A DNA stretch of 64,000 nucleotides from Streptomyces roseolus (GTDB taxonomy: Bacteria; Actinomycetota; Actinomycetes; Streptomycetales; Streptomycetaceae), in contig NZ_BMTV01000010.1 in the NCBI RefSeq assembly GCF_014649855.1, forward strand, positions 186,001 through 250,000, given 5' to 3'. Of this stretch, positions 50,588 through 59,185 are shown in pieces. The notes beneath the pieces are model-generated. The model saw only the letters and a list, made by a program, of their open reading frames with translations, was not told the DNA's origin and made no database searches. Position 1 is the stretch's first letter. Every line of letters begins with the position of its first letter. Position numbers and translations under genes: made by a program.

Positions 50588-51691
50588 ATGAACCGCACTC
50601 TGCAGCTCCGCACGTTCTCCTCCTCGGCCGTCCCCCCGGGCGAGATCGTGGTAGCCCGTGACTTCACGATGCCGGGGCGGGGCCGACTCCCCTGCCCCGC
50701 GGGGGACGTGATCGCCGTGGACCTGCGTCGCGGGGGCGGCAAGATCCGCCGCGCCTCTCTCTCGCTCCAGGACACCCCAAGGCCCGGGACGGCGAAGGTC
50801 TACACCGCCTCCTACGTGGACCGTGCCGGTCAGGCAGTGGGTTTCGCGATCGGCGCGCACGCGAACGAAGCTCACCTCGCAACGGACGCGGTGGCGCGGT
50901 GGTGCCGCGCCTTGCGCTCGCGCCGGCTGGTCGTGGCCGACGTCGGGCGTCCGTGCCTCTGCCTGGACTTCGCCCCTCCTCGGGATGCGAGGACCGTGCT
51001 GCCCTCTCAGACGCAGGAGCACCGGTCTGTGCTTCCGCCCCCTCACGGGCAGCCCCGGCAGTGCCCCGCCGCAGCCATGTCCCTGGAGGACACGCGCACC
51101 TACGCACAGCGAGGTGACACCGTCGTCCTGATCGGAGAATCGGAAGACGCCGTGGCGGCCCTCAAGGCCGAAGGCCCGGACCACACGGTGGTCGTCCGTA
51201 GCGCGGTCGAGGCCGCCGCGCTCGACGTGCCCCGGCCGGAACGGATCTCGTTCGTCGTCCAGCCAGGACTCCCCGCCGAGGAGGCCATGCCCGTTCTCGC
51301 CGCCTTACGGGAGCGTTTCCCGCTCCTGCGCGGACATCACTTCGACGCCCTCTGCCACCGCTCCTCGGACCGCACGGCAGCTGCCTCCGTCGCGAGTACG
51401 GGCGCCGACGTCGCGCTCGTACTCGGGGAGCCCGCCGACGCCGACAGCGCTCGCCTCGCCCGGGCCTGCCTCCCCGCCCGCACGCGGATCATCAACCGCC
51501 TCGACCAGGTGGGCCCCGGCCTCATCGAGTCGGCCACGACCATCGCCCTCGTCCCGGCACGCACCGCCCCCGCCCGACTGGCTTCCGCAGTGGAGCAAGC
51601 GCTCACGGGCCTCGGCCCTCTCACCGTGATCAGCCGTTCGGTGTCGTCTCGCCCGGGGATCTTGAGGCTGAGACGCGAGACACCCTGCTGA
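50588..51691 (+). CDS. Divergent IspH (LytB)-like protein, 367 aa
   Basis: The C-terminal 200 residues follow the IspH pattern: PRQCPAAAMSLEDTRTYAQR (the second-Cys region), DTVVLIGES, HHFDALCHRSSDRTAA (the third-Cys/NRQ region) and DVALVLGEPADADSARL (the SSNSxRL region). Two of the three Fe-S Cys can be placed, the first not clearly. The substrate-binding TT of QTTLS is replaced (QPGLP) and the Asn of SSNS is absent, so a normal HMBPP reductase is unlikely. ATG at 50588 with GAAGG upstream. Codon 240 (51305-51307) is TTA, implying bldA dependence. It is divergent from the regulator and convergent with the fatty-acid-like cluster. Confidence 0.65.
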   Translation: MNRTLQLRTFSSSAVPPGEIVVARDFTMPGRGRLPCPAGDVIAVDLRRGGGKIRRASLSLQDTPRPGTAKVYTASYVDRAGQAVGFAIGAHANEAHLATDAVARWCRALRSRRLVVADVGRPCLCLDFAPPRDARTVLPSQTQEHRSVLPPPHGQPRQCPAAAMSLEDTRTYAQRGDTVVLIGESEDAVAALKAEGPDHTVVVRSAVEAAALDVPRPERISFVVQPGLPAEEAMPVLAALRERFPLLRGHHFDALCHRSSDRTAAASVASTGADVALVLGEPADADSARLARACLPARTRIINRLDQVGPGLIESATTIALVPARTAPARLASAVEQALTGLGPLTVISRSVSSRPGILRLRRETPC

Positions 51692-51776
51692 CCACCATGC
51701 GGCGCGTGGTCCGCCCCGCCGGAACCGGTCCCGAGGAGGGCCGATCCGAGACGCCGCTCCTCCCGCCGGGTGCGAC

Positions 51777-51807
51777 GGCCCCGCCACACGGGAGATCGGA
51801 CGGGGCC
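51777..51807. terminator. Possible hairpin between convergent genes
   Basis: GGCCCCG (51777-51783) and CGGGGCC (51801-51807) can pair around 17 bases, between the IspH-like stop (51691) and the KAS II stop (51811). Confidence 0.4.
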
Positions 51808-51810
51808 CGG

Positions 51811-53025
51811 TCAAGGCGACACGAAGGCCAGGACGGTGTTGTGCCCGCCGAAGCCCAGAGAGTGGCTGAGCGCCAGACGGACGGGCTGGAGGCGGCAGTC
51901 CGTGGCCACGATGTCGATGCCCGCGGTGGCGTCGTCCGGTGCGGTGAAGTTGGCGGTGGGCGGCACGGTGCCGTGGGCGATGGTCAGTACGGTGAGGGCG
52001 GCCTCGACGGCTCCCGCAGCCCCCATGGTGTGGCCCAGCACCCCTTTGGCCGCTGTGACCGATGGCGGCCGGACGGGATACAACTCCCGGATCACGGTGG
52101 CTTCCACGCGGTCGTTGAGGGGCGTGCCGGTGCCGTGGGCATTGATGTGGTCGACCTCGTCCCGTCCGGCCCCCGTCTGTTCCAGGGCTGCCAGGGTCGC
52201 GGCTCGAAGTCCGGCCCCACCGGGGTGCGGTGCCGTGGGGTGGTGGGCGTCGCTGGTGGTGCCGTGGCCGGCGAGCAGAGCCAGCGGACGGGCCGCGCGG
52301 GCGGCGGCGTGCCGGCCGCGCTCCAGGACGAGCATCCCGGAACCCTCCCCGAGGACGAACCCGTCGCGGTCCTCGTCGAAGGGACGCGAGGCGCTTTCCG
52401 GATCCCCGTTCCGGAGGGACAACGCGCCCATCTTGGCGAAGGCCGCGGCGCACAGGGGGGTGATCATGGCATCGGTGCCCCCCGCGAGGGCGATGTCGCA
52501 GGCCCCGGACTCCAGGAGCAGACTGGCGGTGACGAGGGCGGTGGCTCCCGAGGCACAGGCGGTGGACGTCTGCAGGGCGGGGCCGGTGACGCCGAGTTCG
52601 AGAGCGAGGTGACCGGCGGCCATGTTGGGGAGGTAGGCCGGCAGCGTCATGGGGGAGACCACCCCGTACCCGCCGGTGAGGAGTTTGCGGTGCTGGGCCT
52701 CCAGGGACCCGATGCCACCGGCCGCGGTGCCGACGACGACGGCCACGCGCGAGGAGTCCCAGGCGGCGGGTTCCAGCCGGGCCGTGCCGAGGGCCTCCCG
52801 AGCAGCGGTGAGCAGGAAGCGGGTGGCGGGGTCGAAGCGCCAGAGACGTCCCGGTCCGGGCTCCATGGTCGGCACGCGGCAGGACATGGTCACCGGACCA
52901 CCGCCGAGGACGGGGTCGGTCCGTGCGGTGGACGTGCCGGCGCGCACGGCCTTCCAGGTGGCGTCCGTTCCGGTGCCGCCGGCCGTCACCAGACCGACGC
53001 CGGTGACGGCGATCGTGTCGCTCAC
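51811..53025 (-). CDS. Beta-ketoacyl-ACP synthase II-type (KAS II), 404 aa
   Basis: A complete elongating ketosynthase: nucleophile in LQTSTACASGATAL (near residue 165), HINAHGTGTPLND (first His) and KGVLGHTMGAAGAVE (Lys/His). The N-terminus IAVTGVGLVTAGG and C-terminal LSHSLGFGGHN are standard. There is no chain-length-factor partner gene, so it acts as a homodimer like FabF. GTG at 53025 overlaps the ACP stop (GTGA), coupling the two. It should condense extender units onto the chain started by the KAS III enzymes on the same ACP. Last gene of the leftward cluster. Confidence 0.93.
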   Translation of the reverse strand: MSDTIAVTGVGLVTAGGTGTDATWKAVRAGTSTARTDPVLGGGPVTMSCRVPTMEPGPGRLWRFDPATRFLLTAAREALGTARLEPAAWDSSRVAVVVGTAAGGIGSLEAQHRKLLTGGYGVVSPMTLPAYLPNMAAGHLALELGVTGPALQTSTACASGATALVTASLLLESGACDIALAGGTDAMITPLCAAAFAKMGALSLRNGDPESASRPFDEDRDGFVLGEGSGMLVLERGRHAAARAARPLALLAGHGTTSDAHHPTAPHPGGAGLRAATLAALEQTGAGRDEVDHINAHGTGTPLNDRVEATVIRELYPVRPPSVTAAKGVLGHTMGAAGAVEAALTVLTIAHGTVPPTANFTAPDDATAGIDIVATDCRLQPVRLALSHSLGFGGHNTVLAFVSP

Positions 53026-53285
53026 TGTGCGGCCTCGTGTCCGGACGCCGGCTCGGCCAGGAGGGCGGCCACCGAACCGGCCACCTCGCCGACGGTGAGT
53101 TCGCTGTTCGCGGCGGAGTCGTCGAGGGGGATCCTCCACTGCTCCTGCAAGGTGACGTACAGCTCCACCACGGCAAGGGAGTCCAGATCCAGTTCGCCGA
53201 GGGTGGCGCTGGGTCCGATGCGGTCGCCGTCGACCTCGAACTTGTCGACGAGAAGGGTCACGAGATGGTCGTAGACGCGGTCCAC
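53022..53285 (-). CDS. Acyl carrier protein, 87 aa
   Basis: A typical four-helix ACP with the phosphopantetheine Ser in ELDLDSLAVVELYVTL. GTG at 53285 with AAGGAG about eight bases upstream; its start overlaps the end of the KAS III gene by 28 bases. It is the only carrier protein in the cluster, so all intermediates probably ride on it. It differs from a housekeeping ACP by its Ala-rich, less acidic C-terminus (PASGHEAAQ). Confidence 0.93.
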   Translation of the reverse strand: MDRVYDHLVTLLVDKFEVDGDRIGPSATLGELDLDSLAVVELYVTLQEQWRIPLDDSAANSELTVGEVAGSVAALLAEPASGHEAAQ

Positions 53286-54391
53286 GGATGGCTCCTTGAG
53301 AGGTCGGAGGTGTAGAGGGGCGTGGTGTCAGGGCCGGACGGCGGTTCTTCCGACCTGGGGACGGCGGCGGGCCAGTTCAGCGTGGCGGAGGCCCAGGTGA
53401 GTCCGCCGCCGAAGGCGGTGAGCAGTGACCGCGCGCCGGGGGCGACGGCCTGGTGAACGGCTGGGTCGGCCAGAACCAGGGGGATGGAGGCGGCCGCGGT
53501 GTTGCCGAGTTCGCCGATGTTGCCGAACCTGTGGACGGGCGCGATGCCCAGACGGTCGCCGACCGAGTCCAGGATTCGCTGGTTGGCCTGGTGGCCGACG
53601 AACGCCCGTACGCTGTCCGGCGCCCAGCCGGCCCGGCCCAGGACGGCGCTCGCCGACTGCGTCATCCGCCGGACCGCGTGGGCGTAGACCGCGCGGCCCT
53701 GCATGTGGAAGTACCGGGCGTCCGGGCCGGGCGGCGGCAGGTGGCGCGGGTGCCTGGACCCGCCGTGCGGGACGGTGATGAGGTGGCTGCCGCTCCCGTC
53801 GGCTCCGAGGTCGACGGCCGTGACGGCTCCGGGATCGTACGGGGCACCCCGAGCCAGCAGCACGGCTCCGGCACCGTCGCCGAAGATCGGCGCGGTCTCC
53901 CGGTCCGCGGGGTCGACGATGGTCGTGTACGTCTCGGCGGCGATCACCAGGACGGTGGAGCACATGCCGCCGCGGATCAGGGCGGTCGCCGTGGCCAGGG
54001 CGTAGAGGAAGCCGGAGCAGACGGCCGAGATGTCGAAGGCGGGGATCGCGCCCAGGCCGAGCCGGTGGGCGACCGCGGGAGCGGTGGCGGGGCAGGGGTG
54101 GTCGGGTGTGCTGGTAGCCAGGAGAAGCGTCTCGGGGCGGGGGACGCCTGCTGAGAGGAGGGCGGCCCGTCCGGCTCCGACGGCGAGGTCGCCGGTGCTG
54201 GTGCCCGGATCCGCGTGCCGCCGGTGGACGATGCCGGTGCGGTCGCGGATCCAGGTGTCGTCCGTGCGCAGACCTCCGCGCGCGATGACCGTGTCGTTGT
54301 CGACGACGCGTGGCGGAAGGCAGGCTCCGATGCCGGTGATGACGGCGGTGGTTGCGGCTCGGGGCATGTCGGCCGTCTCGTCGGGGTTCAT
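53258..54391 (-). CDS. KAS III-like ketosynthase A, 377 aa
   Basis: A FabH-type enzyme with Cys in FDISAVCSGFLYALA, His in FVGHQANQRILD and Asn in FGNIGELGNTAAASIP, so the Cys-His-Asn triad is intact. The C-terminal 35 residues extend past the usual end and overlap the ACP start. ATG at 54391 overlaps the SDR stop (ATGA). It should either prime the chain or join an acyl group to the ACP-bound intermediate. It and the second KAS III are clearly different paralogues, which suggests a division of labour. Confidence 0.92.
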   Translation of the reverse strand: MNPDETADMPRAATTAVITGIGACLPPRVVDNDTVIARGGLRTDDTWIRDRTGIVHRRHADPGTSTGDLAVGAGRAALLSAGVPRPETLLLATSTPDHPCPATAPAVAHRLGLGAIPAFDISAVCSGFLYALATATALIRGGMCSTVLVIAAETYTTIVDPADRETAPIFGDGAGAVLLARGAPYDPGAVTAVDLGADGSGSHLITVPHGGSRHPRHLPPPGPDARYFHMQGRAVYAHAVRRMTQSASAVLGRAGWAPDSVRAFVGHQANQRILDSVGDRLGIAPVHRFGNIGELGNTAAASIPLVLADPAVHQAVAPGARSLLTAFGGGLTWASATLNWPAAVPRSEEPPSGPDTTPLYTSDLSRSHPWTASTTIS

Positions 54392-55230
54392 GCCGCGGCG
54401 AAGGGAGAGGGGGGCTTGGGGTACCCGGCCAGGCCGCCGTCGGGTACGGCGAGGCCGCCGTCGACGACGAGGGCGTGCCCGGTCACGAACGACGCGGCCG
54501 GGGAGGCGAGGAAGAGAGCGCCTCCGACCACCTCGTCCACGGTGGCCCACCGGCCGAGCGGGACGTGGCTGGTCAGCCAGTCCGACAGAGGGCCGGTACC
54601 GCTGGCGAAGGCCGTCATGTCGGTGCGGGTCCAGCCGGGGCAGAGGGCGTTGACGCGGATGCCCTGGCGCGCCCAGCCGACCGCGAGGCTGCGGGCGAGG
54701 GATACCTGGGCGGCCTTGGTGGCGGCGTACGCCTCCATCATCGGAGTGCCGACGAGCCCGGCGACCGAGGACATCAGGACCAGGCTGGCGCGGTCCGAGT
54801 CGGCCAGGTGGGGGTGGGCGGCCCGGCACAACGCGGCCGTGGCGTTGAGGTTGACGGTGACGACTGTGTCCCAGTCCTGCTGGCGGGCGTGCTGCAGCGG
54901 TGCCATCAGGGGGCTGCCGTCCTCCGCGGTGGGGAGGGTGCCGGCGTTGTGGACGACGACGTCCAGGCCGCCCAGGGCGGCGGACGCCCCGTCGACGAGG
55001 TCCGCCGCGACGCCCGGCTCGGCGAGGTCTCCGGCGAGCACCACGGCCTTGCGGCCCCGCTCCTCCACCGCCCGCACGGTGTCGTCGAGGGCGGACGGCG
55101 TCCGGGCGGTCACCACCACGTCGCAGCCCGCGTCGGCCAGCGCCTCGGCGACGGCCTTTCCGATGCCGCGGGACGCGCCCGTCACCAGCGCGCGGGCGCC
55201 GTCCAGGCGGAAGAGGTTCATGGCGTTCAT
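54388..55230 (-). CDS. Short-chain dehydrogenase/reductase (FabG-like), 280 aa
   Basis: Classical SDR: TGASRGIGKAVAEAL (cofactor loop; Arg after TGAS favours NADPH), VVHNAG, catalytic Ser in VLMSSVAGL, and Tyr-x3-Lys in MEAYAATKAAQ. The C-terminal LVVDGGLAVPDGG is usual. It probably reduces the beta-keto group on the ACP. ATG at 55230 overlaps the stop of the second KAS III; an ATG at 55221 is also possible. No dehydratase or enoyl reductase is encoded nearby. Confidence 0.92.
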   Translation of the reverse strand: MNAMNLFRLDGARALVTGASRGIGKAVAEALADAGCDVVVTARTPSALDDTVRAVEERGRKAVVLAGDLAEPGVAADLVDGASAALGGLDVVVHNAGTLPTAEDGSPLMAPLQHARQQDWDTVVTVNLNATAALCRAAHPHLADSDRASLVLMSSVAGLVGTPMMEAYAATKAAQVSLARSLAVGWARQGIRVNALCPGWTRTDMTAFASGTGPLSDWLTSHVPLGRWATVDEVVGGALFLASPAASFVTGHALVVDGGLAVPDGGLAGYPKPPSPFAAA

Positions 55231-56321
55231 CGATGGGCTCCTTCGGATTCGGATGGTCCCGCGTGCGGGGTTCCGGTCGCGCCGGGTGGGGGCGTGGTGG
55301 GCGTCTGCGCGGGAACGGCTCGTGCCCCGCTCCAGGTGAGGAGGGCGCTGCCCCAGGTCATGCCGGCGCCGAACACGGCCAGCAGGACCCTGTCGCCGGG
55401 CCTCAGCCGACCGCGGGCCGCGGCGCGGGCCAGCGCGTACGGCGTGCTGGCCGCACCGATGTTGCCGACCTCGTCGCCGACGACCACCAGGCGGTCGGCG
55501 GGGATGCCCAGGTCGGCGCCGATACGCCTGAGCAGCACGGGGTTGGGCTGGTGGGCGACGACGCAGTCCACGTCCTGGATGCCGAGCCCGCCGCGGTCGA
55601 GGGCGTCGGTGATCAACCGGGGGAAGACGTCCGTGATGAACCGGCCGATGGTGCGGCCGTCCATGCGGATGCAGTGCGCGCGGTCGGCGAGCGTGGCCGC
55701 GCTGGCGGGGAACCGACTGCCCCCGGCGGGGATCAGGACACGGTCGGCGAGGGTCCCGTCGGAACCGAGACTGAAGTGCGTGAAGCCCTGGGAGGCGGGC
55801 ACCGGCCCCAGGACGGCCGCGGCGGCACCGTCGGCGAACAGGACGGCGGTGCCCCGGTCGGCGGGGTCGAGGAACTTCGAGTAGACCTCGACGCCCACCA
55901 CCGCCGCGTACCGGATCTCGTCGGTGCCCCGGAGCCAGTCGTGGGCCACCTTGGCCGCGAACAGCCACCCGGAGCAGGCGGCGCTGACGTCGAGGGCGAC
56001 GGCACCGGAGGCGCCCACCAGGGTCTGGATCCGGCAGGCGGTCGAGGGCCCCAGCTCGTCGGGGGTCGAGGTGCCGCAGATCAGCAGACCGATGTCGGCG
56101 ACGTCGACTCCGGCCGCTTCGGCCGCCGAGGATACCGCCTGCGCCGCCAGGTCCGAGGCCGCCTCGTGCGGGCCGGCCACGTGCCGCCTCAGTACTCCGG
56201 TGCGTTCGCTGATCCATTGCGCCGTCACGCCGGCGCTCTCGGCGACCTCGGTGTTGGTGCGTACGGTGGGGGGCAGGTGGGTGCCCATGCCGAGCACGCC
56301 GATGCGGCGTCCGCCCGTCAT
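55227..56321 (-). CDS. KAS III-like ketosynthase B, 364 aa
   Basis: FabH-type with Cys in LDVSAACSGWLFAAK, His in VVAHQPNPVLLRR and Asn in VGNIGAASTPYAL; the triad is intact. The C-terminal 35 residues are Pro/Thr-rich. ATG at 56321 overlaps the acyl-CoA oxidase stop by ATGA. It differs from ketosynthase A around the acyl pocket and probably takes a different starter or performs an ester or carbon-carbon bond-forming step, as CerJ/ChlB3-type enzymes do. This role is inference. Confidence 0.92.
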   Translation of the reverse strand: MTGGRRIGVLGMGTHLPPTVRTNTEVAESAGVTAQWISERTGVLRRHVAGPHEAASDLAAQAVSSAAEAAGVDVADIGLLICGTSTPDELGPSTACRIQTLVGASGAVALDVSAACSGWLFAAKVAHDWLRGTDEIRYAAVVGVEVYSKFLDPADRGTAVLFADGAAAAVLGPVPASQGFTHFSLGSDGTLADRVLIPAGGSRFPASAATLADRAHCIRMDGRTIGRFITDVFPRLITDALDRGGLGIQDVDCVVAHQPNPVLLRRIGADLGIPADRLVVVGDEVGNIGAASTPYALARAAARGRLRPGDRVLLAVFGAGMTWGSALLTWSGARAVPAQTPTTPPPGATGTPHAGPSESEGAHR

Positions 56322-58174
56322 CGCGCACCTCCTCGGGTCCAGCTGAGGGTGGCCCTCAGCGCGGTGTCGTAGTCCGTGGCGGCCAGGGGGGCGGCCACGA
56401 TGTCTTCGGGATGGGCGAACGCCTGTGTCAGCAGGGGAAGATGGGGCACGATCGCGTCACAGAGCTCGTCGGCCACGTCCGTCAGCTCCTGGACGTCCGC
56501 CGGTCGCAGCGTTCCGTGGGCAAGCAGGGAGCCGGACCAACGGCGGGCGGCCATGACGCCGTGCAGTGCCGCCAACGGCCGAAGGACCTGGGCCAGGCCG
56601 TGATCGTGTATCCCGTCCACCGTCCGTGCCACGTCTTCTGCCACGAGCGCGTTCGCGTAGAGCTCGCCGAGGATGCCCGCGTCTTCCAGCAGCGGGTTCC
56701 AGGCGTCGAACGGGTCGCTCGGATCCATGGCGCGCAGGCGTTCCGACAGGTGCCGGGTCAGGCCGTCCTGGTGCCGGCGTGCCGTCACGGGCCACCAGCG
56801 CGGGGACGTCGCAGACGGCGCCGGAGGTGCCATGCCCGCCGTCACGGCCTCCTCGGTGAGGGAGCGGCCGATGTCGTAGAAGACGAGCTGGCTGTCCCCG
56901 CCGGCGGCGTCGAAGGCGTGGTGGAAACCGTGGTAGGCGGCCAGACGGTTCACGTCCAGGTGCCCGGAGAAGCCGCAGCGGCTCTGGCAGTCGGCCGTGA
57001 CCCGCGCGGCCAGCCGGACCGCGACGGCCTTGTAGGCGGCCAGCGGGCGGCTGACGGCCGCCCACGGCGTGAACCCCATCGCCCCGGCTTCCTCCCCGGC
57101 CGGTGCCATCGGGGCGGCGAGAGAGTCCGTCCACACGGCGCGCGCTCCACCGGCGGCGCATGTCAGGGCGAAGGCGTCCGCCAACGCTCCCAGTACGGCC
57201 CGCTGCTGCGTCCGGTAGGCGAGGAGAGGGGCCCCGGGAGCCAGACTGCTCTGGGTACGGCGCTGCCGCGCGTAGTTGACGGCCTGCACGGCCGACTGGC
57301 GTGCGGTCGCGGCCGCGACCGCAGGCATGGTCGCCCACAGGCCCTGCCCTACGCGAAGGGTGTGCTGCAGGCGCCGTCCGCTCGATCCGGCCGGGTCGTG
57401 GAATCCGCCGTCGCTCCCGATGCCCGCACCGTCGGCGAGCCAGTCGGCGTACGGCACCCGGACGTGGTGGAAGCGCACGAGGACGTAGTCGAGGGGCAAC
57501 GCGTCCAGCCCGAGCGGCGAGGACACCTCGATGCCGGGCAGCGGTCCGTCGTCACCGGTCAGGTCGACCACGAACGCGAAGACCCCGCGGTCCTCACCGT
57601 CGACGACCAGACGCGCGAGTACCACCGCCGTCTGCGGCACGTCCAGGGTCCCCGCGCTGCCGAACTTGGCGGCCTGCGGGTCCGGCGTGTGCAGGACGAA
57701 CTCGCCGGTGTCCCGGTCGAACTCCGCGCGTGTCCGGGTCGCGAGGTGACTGTTGGCCTGCCCGGCCTCGGTGATGAGATAGGCCCCCTTGACCCGCCCG
57801 CTCCGCAAGGCCTCCATCCTCCGCTTCAGGCGTTCGCCCGGCTCGTCCGTGAGCCGGACCATGGATCCCAGGCAAAGCGTGTGGTGGACGAGGGCCGCCA
57901 GGCAGAGGGAGGGGTCGGCCACCGCGGCCCAGGCGTGGACGGTGGAGAGCCGGGCAGGGTCCTCGAAGAGGCGGTCCCCCGCCGGGAGGAGATCGCCCAG
58001 CCGCCCCAGTCGGCGGAGCAAGTGGTCGCCGGGGGCATCTCCTCTTGCCGCATCGGACCAGGCGTCGGCGGAGAGCGCCTTGTGCAGCGAGGAGAGGAAG
58101 GAGGAGTCGCAGGGGCCGTGGAGGAGACGTCGAACCTCTTCACGGGCGGCCGTGGACAGGGACGCGATGGGCAT
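56318..58174 (-). CDS. Acyl-CoA oxidase/dehydrogenase-like flavoprotein, 618 aa
   Basis: The length and two-domain C-terminus match acyl-CoA oxidases rather than 380-aa dehydrogenases. Recognisable are GAYLITEAGQANSHLATRTRAEF (the flavin and substrate loop, with the usual TE(x)GxGS region altered), AVRLAARVTADCQSRCGFSGH (FAD-binding helix and GG-like turn) and FYDIGRSLTEE. It would introduce a 2,3-double bond into an acyl thioester. ATG at 58174. It is placed between the acyltransferase and the ketosynthases, so it may act on a CoA- or ACP-bound starter. Confidence 0.82.
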   Translation of the reverse strand: MPIASLSTAAREEVRRLLHGPCDSSFLSSLHKALSADAWSDAARGDAPGDHLLRRLGRLGDLLPAGDRLFEDPARLSTVHAWAAVADPSLCLAALVHHTLCLGSMVRLTDEPGERLKRRMEALRSGRVKGAYLITEAGQANSHLATRTRAEFDRDTGEFVLHTPDPQAAKFGSAGTLDVPQTAVVLARLVVDGEDRGVFAFVVDLTGDDGPLPGIEVSSPLGLDALPLDYVLVRFHHVRVPYADWLADGAGIGSDGGFHDPAGSSGRRLQHTLRVGQGLWATMPAVAAATARQSAVQAVNYARQRRTQSSLAPGAPLLAYRTQQRAVLGALADAFALTCAAGGARAVWTDSLAAPMAPAGEEAGAMGFTPWAAVSRPLAAYKAVAVRLAARVTADCQSRCGFSGHLDVNRLAAYHGFHHAFDAAGGDSQLVFYDIGRSLTEEAVTAGMAPPAPSATSPRWWPVTARRHQDGLTRHLSERLRAMDPSDPFDAWNPLLEDAGILGELYANALVAEDVARTVDGIHDHGLAQVLRPLAALHGVMAARRWSGSLLAHGTLRPADVQELTDVADELCDAIVPHLPLLTQAFAHPEDIVAAPLAATDYDTALRATLSWTRGGAR

Positions 58175-58201
58175 CGCTGGTTCTCCGGGTCGGGGGCGGG
58201 G

Positions 58202-59185
58202 TCACCAAGGGAAGTCGGGCTCGGCGAGGGGGGCGTGAACGGGCGCTTCGGTGCATCCGGCCAGTACTCTCCGGGCGCTGGAGGCCAGCGCGTCTCCGGT
58301 GCCCGCCTCGAAGAGGACGGCCGGTCGGTGCAGGACCACCTGGCGCAGGATGTGGGGGACGGCGGCGGGCCGGACCAGGCAGTCGGCCAGCCGCCTGGGC
58401 AGATCGTCGTCCGGGCGGTAGCAGCGGCCGGCCACGGCGGAGTAGACGGGCACGCGGGCCTCGGACCAGGCGCGGACGCGCAATGACTCGGCGAACGCCT
58501 CGGCCTGGGGGGCGAGGGACGGATGGTGGGAGGAGAACGGCAGACGCAGGCGCACGGCGACCACGTCGGATTCCGCGGCCGTCTTCTCCACCCCGTCCAG
58601 CTCCGACACAGGGCCCGAGAGCACCACCGACCGGTCGTCGTTGACCACGGCCATGACCGTGTTCCCCGCCCCGGAACGCTCCAGCAGTCGACGGGCGGAA
58701 TCCTCGGAGCAGGAGAGCAGCGTGAGCCCACCGGCGCACGAGGCGAGCACGAGGGAGAGGTCGTAGGCCGCGCGGGCGCCGTCGGGAAGGCTGAGGACCC
58801 CGGCGGCGGTCAGCGCGGCGATCTCGCCGAAGCTCACACCGACGACGATCCCCGGTGGTCCGTAGGCGCCGCACAGCGCGTGGTGCACCGCCATCGAGGC
58901 ACCGAACAAGGCAAGCTGGGAGCTTCCTGTCGGTGCGTTCGCGAGATCGAGCCCACTCGGCGGGTTCGGTCCCAGCAGCCACGGACCGAGCTGCGGAAGA
59001 CCGCACCCCACCGCGACATCGTCGATCTCGAGGAACACCTGACGGGCAGCCGAGAAGAGGCGGTTCTCCGTGCGCACGGCGCGCGTCAGCGAGCCGACGG
59101 AGAAGTTCCCCTGCCCTGGGAACAGGTGGACCGATCTCCCTCGGGCGGGGGGACGGACCACGTCGCGCGTGAGGCTGGTGTGCAT
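58202..59185 (-). CDS. FabD-like acyltransferase with altered substrate site, 327 aa
   Basis: An acyltransferase of the FabD type: SVHLFPGQGNFSVG at the N-terminus, nucleophile elbow VVGVSFGEIAALTAAG (normally GHSLGE; His is Val here), and LPFSSHHPSLAPQ carrying the catalytic His. At the position of the Arg that binds the malonyl carboxylate (E. coli R117, in MRGKFMQ) this protein has Leu (AYDLSLVLASC). It may therefore load a monocarboxylic acyl group or act as an editing hydrolase. ATG at 59185 with GGAAGG upstream; a longer frame runs to 59515. First gene of the cluster. Confidence 0.87.
   Translation of the reverse strand: MHTSLTRDVVRPPARGRSVHLFPGQGNFSVGSLTRAVRTENRLFSAARQVFLEIDDVAVGCGLPQLGPWLLGPNPPSGLDLANAPTGSSQLALFGASMAVHHALCGAYGPPGIVVGVSFGEIAALTAAGVLSLPDGARAAYDLSLVLASCAGGLTLLSCSEDSARRLLERSGAGNTVMAVVNDDRSVVLSGPVSELDGVEKTAAESDVVAVRLRLPFSSHHPSLAPQAEAFAESLRVRAWSEARVPVYSAVAGRCYRPDDDLPRRLADCLVRPAAVPHILRQVVLHRPAVLFEAGTGDALASSARRVLAGCTEAPVHAPLAEPDFPW

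Noticed and set aside
51811..59185. Aromatic type II polyketide cluster
   Set aside because: There is no chain-length factor, cyclase or aromatase; the single KAS II resembles FabF.
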